DNA from: Alcanivorax sp.
GTDB lineage: Bacteria > Pseudomonadota > Gammaproteobacteria > Pseudomonadales > Alcanivoracaceae
NCBI GenBank assembly: GCA_022449455.1
Contig: JAKUPL010000017.1
Location: 1-64,000, forward strand
Direction: 5' to 3'
DNA length: 64,000 bases
In this document: positions 35,230 through 44,435 of the stretch, piece by piece
Numbering within the stretch: position 1 is the first letter of the stretch
Layout of the letters: each line of letters begins with the position of its first letter
Notes under the pieces: model-generated
Databases searched by the model: none
Told to the model about the DNA's origin: nothing
Seen by the model: only the letters and a program-made list of their open reading frames with translations
Program-made: the position numbers and the translations under genes

Positions 35230-36522
35230 TCATTTTGTCCATTGAGGCAGGAAAGTGGCGATGTCCGGAAACAGAATCACCAGCAGCAGGGCCAGTACCA
35301 GCGCGCCCATGAACGGCAGCACACCCCGGTAGACGGTGGATACCGGCAATTCCGGCACCAGTGAACTCAGCACGAACAGGTTCATGCCCACCGGTGGACT
35401 GATCATGCCGATCATCACCACCATCACGATAACGATGCCAAACCAGTACGGATCCAGACCCAGGCCAACGATCACCGGAAAGAACAAGGGCACGGTCAGC
35501 ATCACCATGGATAGTTCCTCCATCACGCTGCCCAACAGGATATAGATTGCGCAGATGGCCAGGACCACCACCGTGGGACTGACAGCCAAGCCGGAAACAA
35601 AGCTCTGCAATTGGCCGGGCATGCCGGTAAAATTGATGAAATTACCGAATATCAGCGCGCCCATTAGGATCGCGAACAGCATGGCAGTTGTGCGCGTGGC
35701 GTCCGCCACCGCGCCACTCACCCCGGACCAGCCAATGCGACGCCGGGCCAAGGCCAGCACCAGGGTACCGAAAGCGCCAAAGCCGGCCCCCTCGGTAGCG
35801 GTGAACAGCCCCCCGTAGATGCCACCGATCACCAGTACGAAGAGCGCCACCACGCCCCACACCTTGCCGAAGGCTCGCCAGCGACGCCGCCAGTCATAGC
35901 GCTCGGAAGTCGGCGCCGCCGACGGATCACGACGGCACCGCCAGCCCACCATCAGGCACAGGCAGAAAACCGTGAGCAAACCGGGCAGAAAGCCGGCGGC
36001 GAACAACTTGCCAATATTGGTTTCGGTCAGGATGCCGTAGATGATCAACAGCGTGGATGGAGGAATCAAAATTCCCAGAGTACCGCCGGCCGCCACGGTG
36101 CCAGCGATCAGCGCCGGCGAATAATCCAGCCGGCGCATCTCCGGATAAGCCACCTTGGTGATGGTGGCGGTAGTGGCGATTGACGAGCCGCAAATCGCGC
36201 CAAACCCACCGCTTGCGCCCACCGTCGCCATGGCGATGCCACCACGACGGTGGCCTAGAAACGCCCGCGCCAGCTCGAACAATTCAGTGGCCATGCCAGC
36301 GCGAGCAGCGATGTTACCCATCAACAGGAACAACGGGATCACCGACAAAGTGTAGGAGAAGCCCGTGCTCTTGATCACCAGCAAGGTGCTGACCACCGAT
36401 ACATCCCAGTTTCTCAGTAGCGCCAGGCCGGCGAAGCCCACCACTCCCATGGCCATCGCGATGGGCACACGCAACGCCATCATCGCGAACACCGCCAGAA
36501 AGCCCAGCAAGGAAGCGGTCAT
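35230..36522 (-). CDS. TRAP transporter large permease (DctM), system 1
   Basis: A 430-residue membrane protein with the 12-helix DctM pattern; the GFGAICGSSIATTATITKVA and GILIPPSTLLIIYGI blocks are typical. Together with the DctP and DctQ genes upstream it forms a sodium-driven uptake system for an organic acid. The start at 36522 overlaps the dctQ stop (ATGA); a longer in-frame extension over dctQ is a shadow. The substrate is not identifiable from the permease. Confidence 0.93.
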   Translation of the reverse strand: MTASLLGFLAVFAMMALRVPIAMAMGVVGFAGLALLRNWDVSVVSTLLVIKSTGFSYTLSVIPLFLLMGNIAARAGMATELFELARAFLGHRRGGIAMATVGASGGFGAICGSSIATTATITKVAYPEMRRLDYSPALIAGTVAAGGTLGILIPPSTLLIIYGILTETNIGKLFAAGFLPGLLTVFCLCLMVGWRCRRDPSAAPTSERYDWRRRWRAFGKVWGVVALFVLVIGGIYGGLFTATEGAGFGAFGTLVLALARRRIGWSGVSGAVADATRTTAMLFAILMGALIFGNFINFTGMPGQLQSFVSGLAVSPTVVVLAICAIYILLGSVMEELSMVMLTVPLFFPVIVGLGLDPYWFGIVIVMVVMIGMISPPVGMNLFVLSSLVPELPVSTVYRGVLPFMGALVLALLLVILFPDIATFLPQWTK

Positions 36523-37022
36523 GATGCCTCCTCGCCAGGGCCCGGCGCGGCATCCAGAAGCGACAATACACCACGGATCAGCGACACCAGCGCCGCGATA
36601 AGCAGCATTACCGCCATCAGGGAGATAAACCAGCCGATCGGCAGCCGGAGGTGCGTGCTCACGTCCCCATCCTGCAGGGTGCGCGCGGCCATGCCGGCGC
36701 AGGCCACGCCTAGGAAGCCGAGCGCCGCCGTGCAGACCATGTCGGCGAAAAACCGGCTGATTCGATCCAGCCGGCCGCGGTAGAAGTGATTCATTACGTC
36801 CAGACCAACATGTTCCCCTCGCCAGGACACCACCGGGAGACCGGAGAACAGCACCAAAACCATCAGCATTTCGCTGACCTCCAGAGCACCGGGGATAGCA
36901 TGAAAAAACTTGCGCCCCGTCACGTCCGCGAAGGTCAGCACCATCAGCGCGAACAGCGCCAGCCCGCCAATCATCAACAGCAGACGATTCAGCTGACCGA
37001 CCAGATGACGCAATCGCTTCAT
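36519..37022 (-). CDS. TRAP transporter small permease (DctQ), system 1
   Basis: A 167-residue membrane protein with four predicted helices and the DctQ features FADVTGRKFF near residue 32 and a conserved WRGEHVGLDV block near 66. It bridges the binding protein to the large permease. Its start overlaps the end of the dctP gene by four bases and its end overlaps dctM by four, so all three are translationally coupled. Confidence 0.9.
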   Translation of the reverse strand: MKRLRHLVGQLNRLLLMIGGLALFALMVLTFADVTGRKFFHAIPGALEVSEMLMVLVLFSGLPVVSWRGEHVGLDVMNHFYRGRLDRISRFFADMVCTAALGFLGVACAGMAARTLQDGDVSTHLRLPIGWFISLMAVMLLIAALVSLIRGVLSLLDAAPGPGEEAS

Positions 37023-38026
37023 TGCGCGATGTCTTCGCGATAGCGTTCAATCACCGCGTCCGGGTCCTCAATGCCCTTATCGACGGCCACCTCCTTCCAT
37101 TCGTCCAACAATGGCTTGACGCCGTCGCGCACCGACTTCACCAGCGGCTCCGGGGCGTCGATAACCCTGATGCCCGCTTTCTCCGCCTTGATCCGTGCAT
37201 CGCGGTCCATGCGATCAAAAGCCTGACCAAGCTCCCGGGAGTAGGTTTCACCAGAGAGCTCCTGCACCGCTTGCTGTTGCGCCTCGTTGAGCTCCTGCCA
37301 ACGACTCTTGTTCATCATGATGATGAAGGTGGAGGTGTAAAGACCGCCGGGGAAGCTGGTGGCGTGCTTGATCAGGCCCTGCAGGTTATAGGTGTACAGG
37401 GACTCGAAGGGCAACCAGACCCCGTCCATGACACCATTGGCAAGCAGCTCATAGGACTCGGTGGCGGGCTTTAGCGAGGCGTTGGCGCCGAGCGCCTGAG
37501 CCACCTGATTGACCACGCCACCGCCAACGCGGAACTTCAGGCCCTTCAGGTCAGCCACCGTACGCACCGGCTTGCGGGTGTTGAACACCACGCCGGGACC
37601 GTGGGTAAACAGCGCCAGCACCTTGACGTCGCGAAACTCCTTCATCATCGCCGGCGTGCGCGCGGCCAGGCGGTAGAACGCCACCGAGTTGGATTCGGCG
37701 GTGTGCGTCATGAACGGCATTTCCACCAGCTTGGTGAGCGGAAAGCGGCCCGGCGTGTAGCCCAGCACCGCGATGGAAATGTCGGCCAGGCCGTCGCGAA
37801 TCGCGTTGTAATGATCGGCCGGCGCGGCCACGGCCTGAGGCAGCACGTTGAACGACAGCTCGCCCTCGGTGGCCGCGGAGACATCCCGTTGCCATTGCTC
37901 CATGACCTGATAGAGAGGGTGACTCTTTGGCAGCCATTGGGAGACGAACAGGGTTTCACTCGCCCTACTCAGGGTACCGGCCAGACAAAGCATCAAGATA
38001 AGAAGCGGTTTGATGAAGGGTTTCAT
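37019..38026 (-). CDS. TRAP transporter substrate-binding protein (DctP), system 1
   Basis: A 335-residue periplasmic protein with a signal peptide (MKPFIKPLLILMLCLAGTLS, cleaved near RAS-E). The DctP fold is shown by KFRVGGGVVNQVAQALGA with the conserved arginine that binds the substrate carboxylate, and by ELLANGVMDGVWLPFES. It would capture a carboxylate for system 1. It lies 49 bases after the second dehydrogenase gene on the same strand. Confidence 0.93.
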   Translation of the reverse strand: MKPFIKPLLILMLCLAGTLSRASETLFVSQWLPKSHPLYQVMEQWQRDVSAATEGELSFNVLPQAVAAPADHYNAIRDGLADISIAVLGYTPGRFPLTKLVEMPFMTHTAESNSVAFYRLAARTPAMMKEFRDVKVLALFTHGPGVVFNTRKPVRTVADLKGLKFRVGGGVVNQVAQALGANASLKPATESYELLANGVMDGVWLPFESLYTYNLQGLIKHATSFPGGLYTSTFIIMMNKSRWQELNEAQQQAVQELSGETYSRELGQAFDRMDRDARIKAEKAGIRVIDAPEPLVKSVRDGVKPLLDEWKEVAVDKGIEDPDAVIERYREDIAQ

Positions 38027-38075
38027 GTTGTTCTCCTAAGCATTCTTATTATCGGAAAAAGGAAAGCGCGTACGC

Positions 38076-38960
38076 CTATTCTTCGTGCCAGGCCATCAGT
38101 GCCCGGGACTGATCACAGTCGGCGCCAAGGCTCTCCACCGCCTGACGCCAACGCGTCTGTACACAGGTGCTCACCGGCGCGTCAACGCCCAGTGCCCGGC
38201 CCAGGTCCGCGGCGATCCCCACATCCTTGGCCAGTAGCCCCAAGGCGAAGCCGGTTTGGTAGGTACCAGGCACCACTTGCTTGGCGAATACCACTTCGCT
38301 GTTGAAGCTGCGACCGGTGGAGTGATTGATCACGTCGACCAGGGTGGCGTCGTCCAGCCCGGTGGCCGTGCCGATGGCCAGCGCCTCGGCGGTGGCGGTG
38401 TAGGCGGCCGCCGCCACGTAATTATTCAGCGCCTTGCAGGCGTGCCCGGCGCCCCGCGGGCCAACCCGGAAAACCCGCTGGCCAAGTGCCTCGAACACGG
38501 GCATTACCGCCTCGATATCGTTGTCATCGCCGCCCGCCATGATCGACAGGGTGCCGGCTTGCGCGCCCGGCACGCCGCCCGACACCGGTGCATCGACGAG
38601 CCCGACGCCGGCGTGCGCCAGTTGTTCACCCAGCGCGCGGGTACCCAAAGGTTCCGAGGAACTCATGTCCACCACCCGGGTGCCCGGCGCCAGATGCCGC
38701 GCCAAGCCGCCGTCGGTGTCCAGCAGAACCTCCCGAACCAGGGCGCCGGTAGGCAACATCGTGATCACTACCCGCGCGCCATCAGCCAGATTCGCCCAAC
38801 CGTCGGCCACGGCGGCGCCATGTTCCTCGGCCAGTCGGCGAGCACGTTCGCCATCCACGTCAAAAAGCTTCAAGTCGAAGCCGGCCCGCGCCAAGTTAGC
38901 CACCATCGGAGCGCCCATATTGCCCAGGCCGATAAAGGCCACCGTGATTGATTCAGTCAT
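38076..38960 (-). CDS. NAD(P)-dependent beta-hydroxyacid dehydrogenase (HIBADH family), copy 2
   Basis: A 294-residue relative of the gene at 34273 with the same blocks: AFIGLGNMGAPMV at the N-terminus, DAPVSGGVPGAQAGTL near 122, and GAGHACKALNNYVAAA near 167 with the catalytic lysine. The pair flanks the TRAP genes. Divergence between the copies suggests different substrates rather than a recent duplication. It overlaps the end of the carboxymuconolactone-decarboxylase-like gene by eight bases. Confidence 0.9.
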   Translation of the reverse strand: MTESITVAFIGLGNMGAPMVANLARAGFDLKLFDVDGERARRLAEEHGAAVADGWANLADGARVVITMLPTGALVREVLLDTDGGLARHLAPGTRVVDMSSSEPLGTRALGEQLAHAGVGLVDAPVSGGVPGAQAGTLSIMAGGDDNDIEAVMPVFEALGQRVFRVGPRGAGHACKALNNYVAAAAYTATAEALAIGTATGLDDATLVDVINHSTGRSFNSEVVFAKQVVPGTYQTGFALGLLAKDVGIAADLGRALGVDAPVSTCVQTRWRQAVESLGADCDQSRALMAWHEE

Positions 38961-39354
38961 GGCCCGGCTCCTCCATCTCCACGCCCAGCTCGGCCAGCAC
39001 CGCTTCGCTGACGTAGGCGGCTTCCGCCGCCGGCGGCAGGCCGCAATATATCGCCGCGTGGCGAATCAACTCGCGAATTTCCATGGCGTCGGCGCCATTG
39101 GCGACCGCGCCCTTAAGATGAATTTTCAATTCATGGCTGCGCCCCATGGCGATCAGAATCGCCACCGTCAGTAAACTGCGCGTTTTCAGATCCAGGCCCG
39201 GCCGGCTCCAGGTACCACCGAAGCACTGCTCGGTGACCAGGTCCTGAATCGGCCGTGTGATCATGCCCGCCGCCTGAATCTGCTCATCGGTCACCGAGCG
39301 GCCGAACATCCGATAGCGGACCGCCAGCCCGGCGTCATACTCATCTTTGGACAT
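38953..39354 (-). CDS. Carboxymuconolactone decarboxylase family protein
   Basis: A 133-residue all-helical protein of the AhpD/CMD family. It contains LDLKTRSLLTVAILIAMGR and ELKIHLKGAVANGADAMEIRE, closer to gamma-carboxymuconolactone decarboxylase than to AhpD because no CxxC peroxidase motif is present. An ATG three codons upstream (39363) is directly behind GGAGG and so too close; the ATG at 39354 has correct spacing. It sits between the aldehyde dehydrogenase and a beta-hydroxyacid dehydrogenase. Confidence 0.88.
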   Translation of the reverse strand: MSKDEYDAGLAVRYRMFGRSVTDEQIQAAGMITRPIQDLVTEQCFGGTWSRPGLDLKTRSLLTVAILIAMGRSHELKIHLKGAVANGADAMEIRELIRHAAIYCGLPPAAEAAYVSEAVLAELGVEMEEPGHD

Positions 39355-39376
39355 TGATTGCATCCTCCAAATCGGC

Positions 39377-40855
39377 TCAAAAGCCCATGCATACGCTTTT
39401 CAGTTCGGTGTAGGCCTCAATGGCGGCTTCGCCGTGTTCGCGCCCTATCCCCGAGCTCTTGACACCGCCGAACGGCATAGCCGGATCCACCAGATTGTGG
39501 GCATTGACCCATACGGTGCCGGCGCGAAAGCCTTCCACGGCTCGCTGCGCGTAATCCAGGCGCCGCGTCCAGATGCTCGCGCCCAGTCCGTACATCGAAT
39601 CGTTGGCCTGGTCGATGGCCTGGTCGAGGTCCTCGAACGGCATGGCCACCACCACCGGGCCGAATACCTCCTTTTCCACCAGGGTCAACGGCTTGTTGTG
39701 CGGGTTGGCCACAACCGTCGGGCGCACATAGTAGCCTTTCCCGTCATAACGCTCCCCGCCGGCCAGTACCTCGCCGCCTTCCTCGCGGCCTGTGTCGATC
39801 AGTTCGCGGACCCGGTCACGGTGGCCCGCGGACACCATCGGACCCATATCGGCGCTGTCGTCCAGGCCCGCGCCCAGCGACAGGCCCTCGGCGAGCGCCG
39901 CCAGGCCCTCCACCACTGGCTGGTACAGAGAACGGGCTACATACAGCCGGGAACCGGCCGTGCACACCTGTCCATGGTTAAAGAAAATCGCGCCGGCGGC
40001 GGCCTCCACGGCGGCGTTCACGTCCATATCGTCCATGATCACCACCGGGCTTTTACCACCGAGCTCCAACGCCACGCGGCGAATGTCCCGCCCGCATTGC
40101 GCTCCGATTTCCCGACCTACCTCGGTGGAACCGGTAAAGGTGATCTTATCCACGTCGGGATGCCGGACCAGAGCCGCGCCGGTGGCGCCGTCCCCGGTGA
40201 CCACATTCAGCACGCCGTCGGGAATTCCCGCCTCGCGGGCAAGGTGAGCGAGCCGCAAGGCGGTCAGTGGTGTCTCCTCCGCCGGCTTAAGCACTACCGT
40301 GCAGCCGCAGGCCAATGCCGGTGCGATTTTCCAGATCGCCATGGCGAGCGGAAAATTCCAGGGTACGATGGCGCCAACCACGCCCACCGGCTCGCGGAGA
40401 GTCGTCCCCCGGAACCGCATGCCCGCCGGAGCAGGCACCGACAGGTCGAAGGTACTGCCCTGGATGCGCGTGGCCCAACCGGCCATGTACCGCAGCCATT
40501 GCACGCCACCACCCACCTCAATGGCCCGGGACCACTTCAGCAACTTGCCCTGGTTGAGGGATTCCAGCGCCGCCAGGCGCTCGCCATCGGCCTCCACCAG
40601 ATCCGCCAGGCGATGGAGCAGACGTTCCCGCTGATAGGGCGTCAGATCCCGCCAGTCCGCCTTTCCCAGGGCAGCACGAGCGGCCCGCACGGCCCGCTCC
40701 ACATCCTCCGGTCCACCCCGGCTGACATTCGCGATGGGTTCACCGGTGGCCGGGTTGAACACCGCGAAGCGCTGGTCTCCTGCGGCGCGGCACCAAGTGC
40801 CATCGATCCACATGTCTTCATGGAGAGGGCCGGGATCCGGTTGTTTAGTCGACAT
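39377..40855 (-). CDS. NAD(P)-dependent aldehyde dehydrogenase
   Basis: A 492-residue aldehyde dehydrogenase. The catalytic cysteine is in [11 protein letters not shown] near residue 297 and the general-base glutamate in LELGGKSPV near 262; [14 protein letters not shown] is the cofactor-binding stretch. The ATG at 40855 has an AAGGA-type site; 37 extra codons upstream are not protein-like. It is the first gene of the presumed operon leading to the TRAP genes. Related sequences include betaine, aminobutyraldehyde and hydroxymuconate-semialdehyde dehydrogenases, so substrate is open. Confidence 0.92.
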   Translation of the reverse strand: MSTKQPDPGPLHEDMWIDGTWCRAAGDQRFAVFNPATGEPIANVSRGGPEDVERAVRAARAALGKADWRDLTPYQRERLLHRLADLVEADGERLAALESLNQGKLLKWSRAIEVGGGVQWLRYMAGWATRIQGSTFDLSVPAPAGMRFRGTTLREPVGVVGAIVPWNFPLAMAIWKIAPALACGCTVVLKPAEETPLTALRLAHLAREAGIPDGVLNVVTGDGATGAALVRHPDVDKITFTGSTEVGREIGAQCGRDIRRVALELGGKSPVVIMDDMDVNAAVEAAAGAIFFNHGQVCTAGSRLYVARSLYQPVVEGLAALAEGLSLGAGLDDSADMGPMVSAGHRDRVRELIDTGREEGGEVLAGGERYDGKGYYVRPTVVANPHNKPLTLVEKEVFGPVVVAMPFEDLDQAIDQANDSMYGLGASIWTRRLDYAQRAVEGFRAGTVWVNAHNLVDPAMPFGGVKSSGIGREHGEAAIEAYTELKSVCMGF

Positions 40856-41004
40856 CTCATCATCCTTTTTCTGTTGCGTTCTGCCCGGCAGGGGGAGCTC
40901 CATCAAGCCTAGCAGCAGCTGGTGGCCGCCGAATTGAGGATTCGTGCAATCTGATTGCCAATCCATGCAACCGGTGCGGCGCGCCGCTGGCCGGGCGATC
41001 GACG

Positions 41005-41043
41005 TAAAAAAAGCGGGGCCGGGACCGGGCCACCCGCACCCCG
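41005..41043 (-). terminator. Terminator after the porin gene
   Basis: On the minus strand GCGGGG (41038-41043) and CCCCGC (41012-41017) pair across a G+C-rich loop that can pair further, followed by seven T residues (complement of 41005-41011). It begins eight bases after the porin stop. Confidence 0.75.
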
Positions 41044-41050
41044 CCTCGGG

Positions 41051-42196
41051 TTAAAAGGAGTATTGGGCCGCCAGCATCAGGCGATTCGCGGTGGCGTCGT
41101 CGCCATCGACCTTTTCGATGGAGACCACGCCCAATTCGGCGCCGAACATTATCCGCGGCACTGGCGTCCAAAGTACGTTGATGAAGGTGGTGGAGCGATA
41201 CTCGTCCATGTCCGCCACGGTGGCGGTGCCAAGATCGTCCCGAGCATCGTCGTAGTCCACCTTGGCGAAACCATGGCTCGCGTTGAATGCCACCTCCGGC
41301 GTCAACTGATGGCTCAGGCCAACGGCGCCCCCGTAACCGGCGATACTGTTCACGTCACCCAGCCCATCCAGGTACGCGCCGGGGGCGCCGGAGCGATACA
41401 GATAGGCACCGAGGCCATCACCGTAGTTGACACCGCCCTGGATGGAGGTGCGGTCGGTAATCGTCACACGCCAGGCACCGGCCAGACCGTAGGCGAAAGT
41501 GGAGTCGGAGTTAGTGCCATCGTCCACGGTGAGGCGGCGCAATACCAGACTGCCACCGTACTGGAACCGTGACGACGTGTTCTCGTAGCGGGCGGTCAGG
41601 TCGGGCATGGTATCGGTGTTGTTCTGGTCCAAAAGCAACCGTCCGCCGGAACCAGCGCCATGGACGTCGCTGGTGGGATCTTCCACCGCCAGGGAGAGGC
41701 CGCCGCGGGTATAACGCACCTGAGCCTGGCGGGCCTCGTTCACATGACCCGGATAACCGACCAGGCTGGGAAAATCCAGGGTCGGTGTACGCCCCAGAAA
41801 CAGCGAGGAATTGGCCCAGGTCTGGCCCGCCAGGATACCATTCCAGCTGCCATAGGCATGACGCAGGCGGAAGTTTCCGGACGCCAGAAAATCACCCTCG
41901 ATAAAGGTCTTCAAGGTACCGCGCTGCATGGGTGTCGCGGTGGAAAAGCCGATCCGGCTTTGCGCTGCGCTCATATCCCAATCCGGGCCGGTGCCGTCAC
42001 CTTCGGTATCCAGATCAAAGCCTACCGCGTTGGCGTCTCCCAGGTCCTGATCAATATCATAAGTCATATTCATGCGTGCGTAGCCGCTGACACCCACTTC
42101 GGTATCCTGCACTTTGAAGGTAACTGCTGTTGCGTTACCGGCAATGATGGCAATGGCGCCACCAAGAACAAAACAGCCCACTCTTAATATATTCAT
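41051..42196 (-). CDS. Outer-membrane porin, DcaP-like
   Basis: A 381-residue outer-membrane protein. Residues 1-24 are a signal peptide ending NATA. The mature part has alternating beta-strand patterning, starts with the VGVSGYARMNMTYDIDQDLG strand and ends in the aromatic residue Phe (AAQYSF), as expected for Bam-inserted barrels. DcaP-type porins import dicarboxylates or aromatic acids. The ATG at 42196 is preceded by AAGGAA; the extension upstream overlaps an operator-like palindrome. It stands alone between terminators with its own promoter region. Confidence 0.87.
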   Translation of the reverse strand: MNILRVGCFVLGGAIAIIAGNATAVTFKVQDTEVGVSGYARMNMTYDIDQDLGDANAVGFDLDTEGDGTGPDWDMSAAQSRIGFSTATPMQRGTLKTFIEGDFLASGNFRLRHAYGSWNGILAGQTWANSSLFLGRTPTLDFPSLVGYPGHVNEARQAQVRYTRGGLSLAVEDPTSDVHGAGSGGRLLLDQNNTDTMPDLTARYENTSSRFQYGGSLVLRRLTVDDGTNSDSTFAYGLAGAWRVTITDRTSIQGGVNYGDGLGAYLYRSGAPGAYLDGLGDVNSIAGYGGAVGLSHQLTPEVAFNASHGFAKVDYDDARDDLGTATVADMDEYRSTTFINVLWTPVPRIMFGAELGVVSIEKVDGDDATANRLMLAAQYSF

Positions 42197-42217
42197 TATG
42201 TTATTCCTTCTTAGTTT

Positions 42218-42233
42218 TATTAACATGTTAATG
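42218..42233. promoter_or_regulatory. Operator-like palindrome upstream of the porin (site A)
   Basis: ATTAACATGTTAAT at 42219-42232 is a perfect 14-base palindrome, 23 bases before the porin start. With its flanks it fits the pattern (C/T)ATTAA-N4-TTAATG shared with sites at 47598 and 50683. Confidence 0.7.
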
Positions 42234-42247
42234 TTATGAATATTAAA

Positions 42248-42273
42248 AAATGCCGTTTTATGCAACGGCATTT
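42248..42273 (-). terminator. Terminator after the Rieske oxygenase gene
   Basis: A perfect 10-base stem, arms 42248-42257 (AAATGCCGTT) and 42264-42273 (AACGGCATTT), with a six-base loop and a T run on the minus strand, 25 bases after the oxygenase stop. Confidence 0.88.
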
Positions 42274-42297
42274 ACTGAAAGAGAAAGGAGAATAAAG

Positions 42298-43407
42298 CTA
42301 TGCCTTCACCCCGAACGCGGGCCCCGCATCCTGCTCGGCACGCTTCTTGAGATAAGTACGTGTTGCAATGGCGGGAGCATCGCTGGCCACCGATATCTCG
42401 AAGGTGTTGTCATCACGCTCCTTAAGTACATCCTCCAATTTGCCAAGACCCACCACATCTTCTTCAAAGGCGGCGAACAGTTGCTCATGCATAAACTTCG
42501 TGATGTTTTCATCTTCGGTGGCGAAATCCCGACCATGCACCAGGAAATAGTGCATGGTATGCGCGGTTTCCGGGGTAAGAATATGCGCCGTGCAGATACG
42601 GTACTCCGGCCGCTCGCCATCAGGCAGAGCGGAATCATAAAAGGTGCCACTCACCCGATGCAGTGCTGGTGATACGAATTCCGAAGTGATCAGCCTGGCG
42701 GCGCTATCCAGACCATCCAGTCCCGTACTTTTACCCCATACGGGCGACAATCGGGTCGGCACCACTCTACGGTGCAGTTTGTAATTACCCTCGGTAAGGT
42801 CCATGTCGTAAGGCGCGCCCGCATAGTCCGGTGTACCTATGGTGTCCGCGTGCAGATAGGAAAGATGAGTCAGATCCATCAGGTTTTCATGCATGCTTAC
42901 GTAGTTGCCACGGTGGTATAGATAACCGGTGGAGTATTCCCAGTCGCCACTGTCGAACCATTCCTGATGCGGGATACGACTCTCATCCAGCCGATCCGGG
43001 TCGCCCATCCAGATCCAGACCAAGGGGCCGCGTTCCACCAATCGATAAGCATGCACACCGATGCCTTTTGGACAGGCATTTTGCGAGGGCACCTCGACCA
43101 GATCCCCCTCGGCGTTATAACGAAAACCGTGATACCCACATACGATGGTGTCGCCTTCCAGGCTACTCTCGGAGAGCGGAAAGGAGCGGTGCGGGCAGCG
43201 ATCCTCCAACGCCACCGGGTGACCCGCTTCCGTGCGATAAAGCACCACCCTTCGGCCCAGAATACGGCGCGCCAGTAATGCTCGTCCCAACTCTTCGCCG
43301 AAGGCGGCCACATACCATTCGTTGTAGATGAACGGCGTACTATTATCCGCCATCGCCGTGGCGGCTCTTCTCGAACTGGCAATAATGTTCCGTACCGGTC
43401 GAGTCAT
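42298..43407 (-). CDS. Rieske non-heme iron oxygenase, VanA-like
   Basis: A 369-residue oxygenase. The Rieske centre is formed by CPHR (Cys71, His73) and CGYH (Cys90, His93). The mononuclear iron site is in NLMDLTHLSYLH, His181 and His186, as in vanillate O-demethylase and related demethylases. With the ferredoxin-reductase gene just upstream it should form a two-component O-demethylase or hydroxylase. AGGAGGT precedes the start at the correct distance. Substrate is unproven; the nearby homoprotocatechuate operon makes homovanillate an attractive candidate. Confidence 0.9.
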   Translation of the reverse strand: MTRPVRNIIASSRRAATAMADNSTPFIYNEWYVAAFGEELGRALLARRILGRRVVLYRTEAGHPVALEDRCPHRSFPLSESSLEGDTIVCGYHGFRYNAEGDLVEVPSQNACPKGIGVHAYRLVERGPLVWIWMGDPDRLDESRIPHQEWFDSGDWEYSTGYLYHRGNYVSMHENLMDLTHLSYLHADTIGTPDYAGAPYDMDLTEGNYKLHRRVVPTRLSPVWGKSTGLDGLDSAARLITSEFVSPALHRVSGTFYDSALPDGERPEYRICTAHILTPETAHTMHYFLVHGRDFATEDENITKFMHEQLFAAFEEDVVGLGKLEDVLKERDDNTFEISVASDAPAIATRTYLKKRAEQDAGPAFGVKA

Positions 43408-43436
43408 GGCGTTACCTCCTTTTACTTTGTTCTTTT

Positions 43437-44435
43437 CTAAATCTTAAGGTCGAGCGTGTCGGTATTTGATCTTGATACACACACCAGTATGGTTTTTCCG
43501 CTTCCCCTCTCCTCATCATCAAGGATGAAATCGCGATGGTCGGGCTCCCCGCCACACACCTCCACTTCACAGGTCCGGCAGATCCCCGCGCGGCATGCGT
43601 AGGGCATATCAATGCCTTGTTGTTCAAGTGCCTCCAGAATGCTTAAATCCGGCGGCACATGGATCGTCATATCACGCTCCATCAGCCTCACGTCAAAGCC
43701 ACTGGCGTCGCCCTGGGGCTCATCCCGTCCGGCTTGCGCCGCCGGCGCTTCAAACCATTCAAAGTGCACCCTGTCGATGTCGAGCGCTTCGGCATGATCA
43801 CGCACCGCGCGCATCATGGGGTCAGGCCCACAGCAGTAGAGATGATGCCCATCGGGCAGCTGCTTGATAAAAGCATTCACGTCCGGCAACCGTCCCTCCT
43901 GCTCATCTTGAAAATGGAACTGAACGCGATCTCCGCCCATCTCAGCGAGCGTTTCATAGAATGCCGCTCGTTGACGGTTTCGGCAGGCATACAGAAGCCG
44001 CCAATGCTTACCTTGACGCTCACACCAACGGACCATTGACAGAATGGGGGTCACGCCAATGCCACCGGCGACGAACAAGTAGCCCGGCGCGTCTTCGTCC
44101 AATGGAAAGTTATTACGCGGGCCATGCGCGGTGATCACGTCGCCCTGTCGCACCCGGGAGTGAATGAATGAGGAACCCCCTCGGCTTCGCGGCGCCAGGT
44201 GGACCGCCACTACGTAACGGTCTCTCTCGGTACTGCAATTGAGTAACGAGTAATGCCGTAGCAGGCCATCCTCCAGTACCAATTCCAGGTGAGCACCCGG
44301 CGAGAAAACCGGCAAGGAGTGCCCCTCCGGATCTCGCAACTCAAGCAACGCGATGTCCTTGGCCTCCGCGGCGAACCGAGACACCGTTAAATGAAAAGGG
44401 CGATCCTGCACTGACATGAAAACAGCCTTGCTCAT
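43437..44435 (-). CDS. PDR/VanB family oxidoreductase with 2Fe-2S domain
   Basis: A 332-residue reductase with an N-terminal FMN-binding barrel (HYSLLNCSTERDRYVVAV), an NAD-binding domain (FVAGGIGVTPILSMVRW, then YCCGPDPMM) and a C-terminal plant-type ferredoxin domain with CRAGICRTC and a distant fourth cysteine in LVCVSRS. This order is that of phthalate dioxygenase reductase and VanB. It passes electrons from NADH to the Rieske oxygenase 29 bases downstream. The start is uncertain: ATG at 44435 or ATG six codons later, where an AAGG site lies upstream. Confidence 0.9.
   Translation of the reverse strand: MSKAVFMSVQDRPFHLTVSRFAAEAKDIALLELRDPEGHSLPVFSPGAHLELVLEDGLLRHYSLLNCSTERDRYVVAVHLAPRSRGGSSFIHSRVRQGDVITAHGPRNNFPLDEDAPGYLFVAGGIGVTPILSMVRWCERQGKHWRLLYACRNRQRAAFYETLAEMGGDRVQFHFQDEQEGRLPDVNAFIKQLPDGHHLYCCGPDPMMRAVRDHAEALDIDRVHFEWFEAPAAQAGRDEPQGDASGFDVRLMERDMTIHVPPDLSILEALEQQGIDMPYACRAGICRTCEVEVCGGEPDHRDFILDDEERGSGKTILVCVSRSNTDTLDLKI

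Noticed and set aside
36523-37050. N-terminal extension of the TRAP large permease across the small permease gene
   Set aside because: DctQ is clearly encoded there in another frame and the ATGA overlap fixes the DctM start at 36522.
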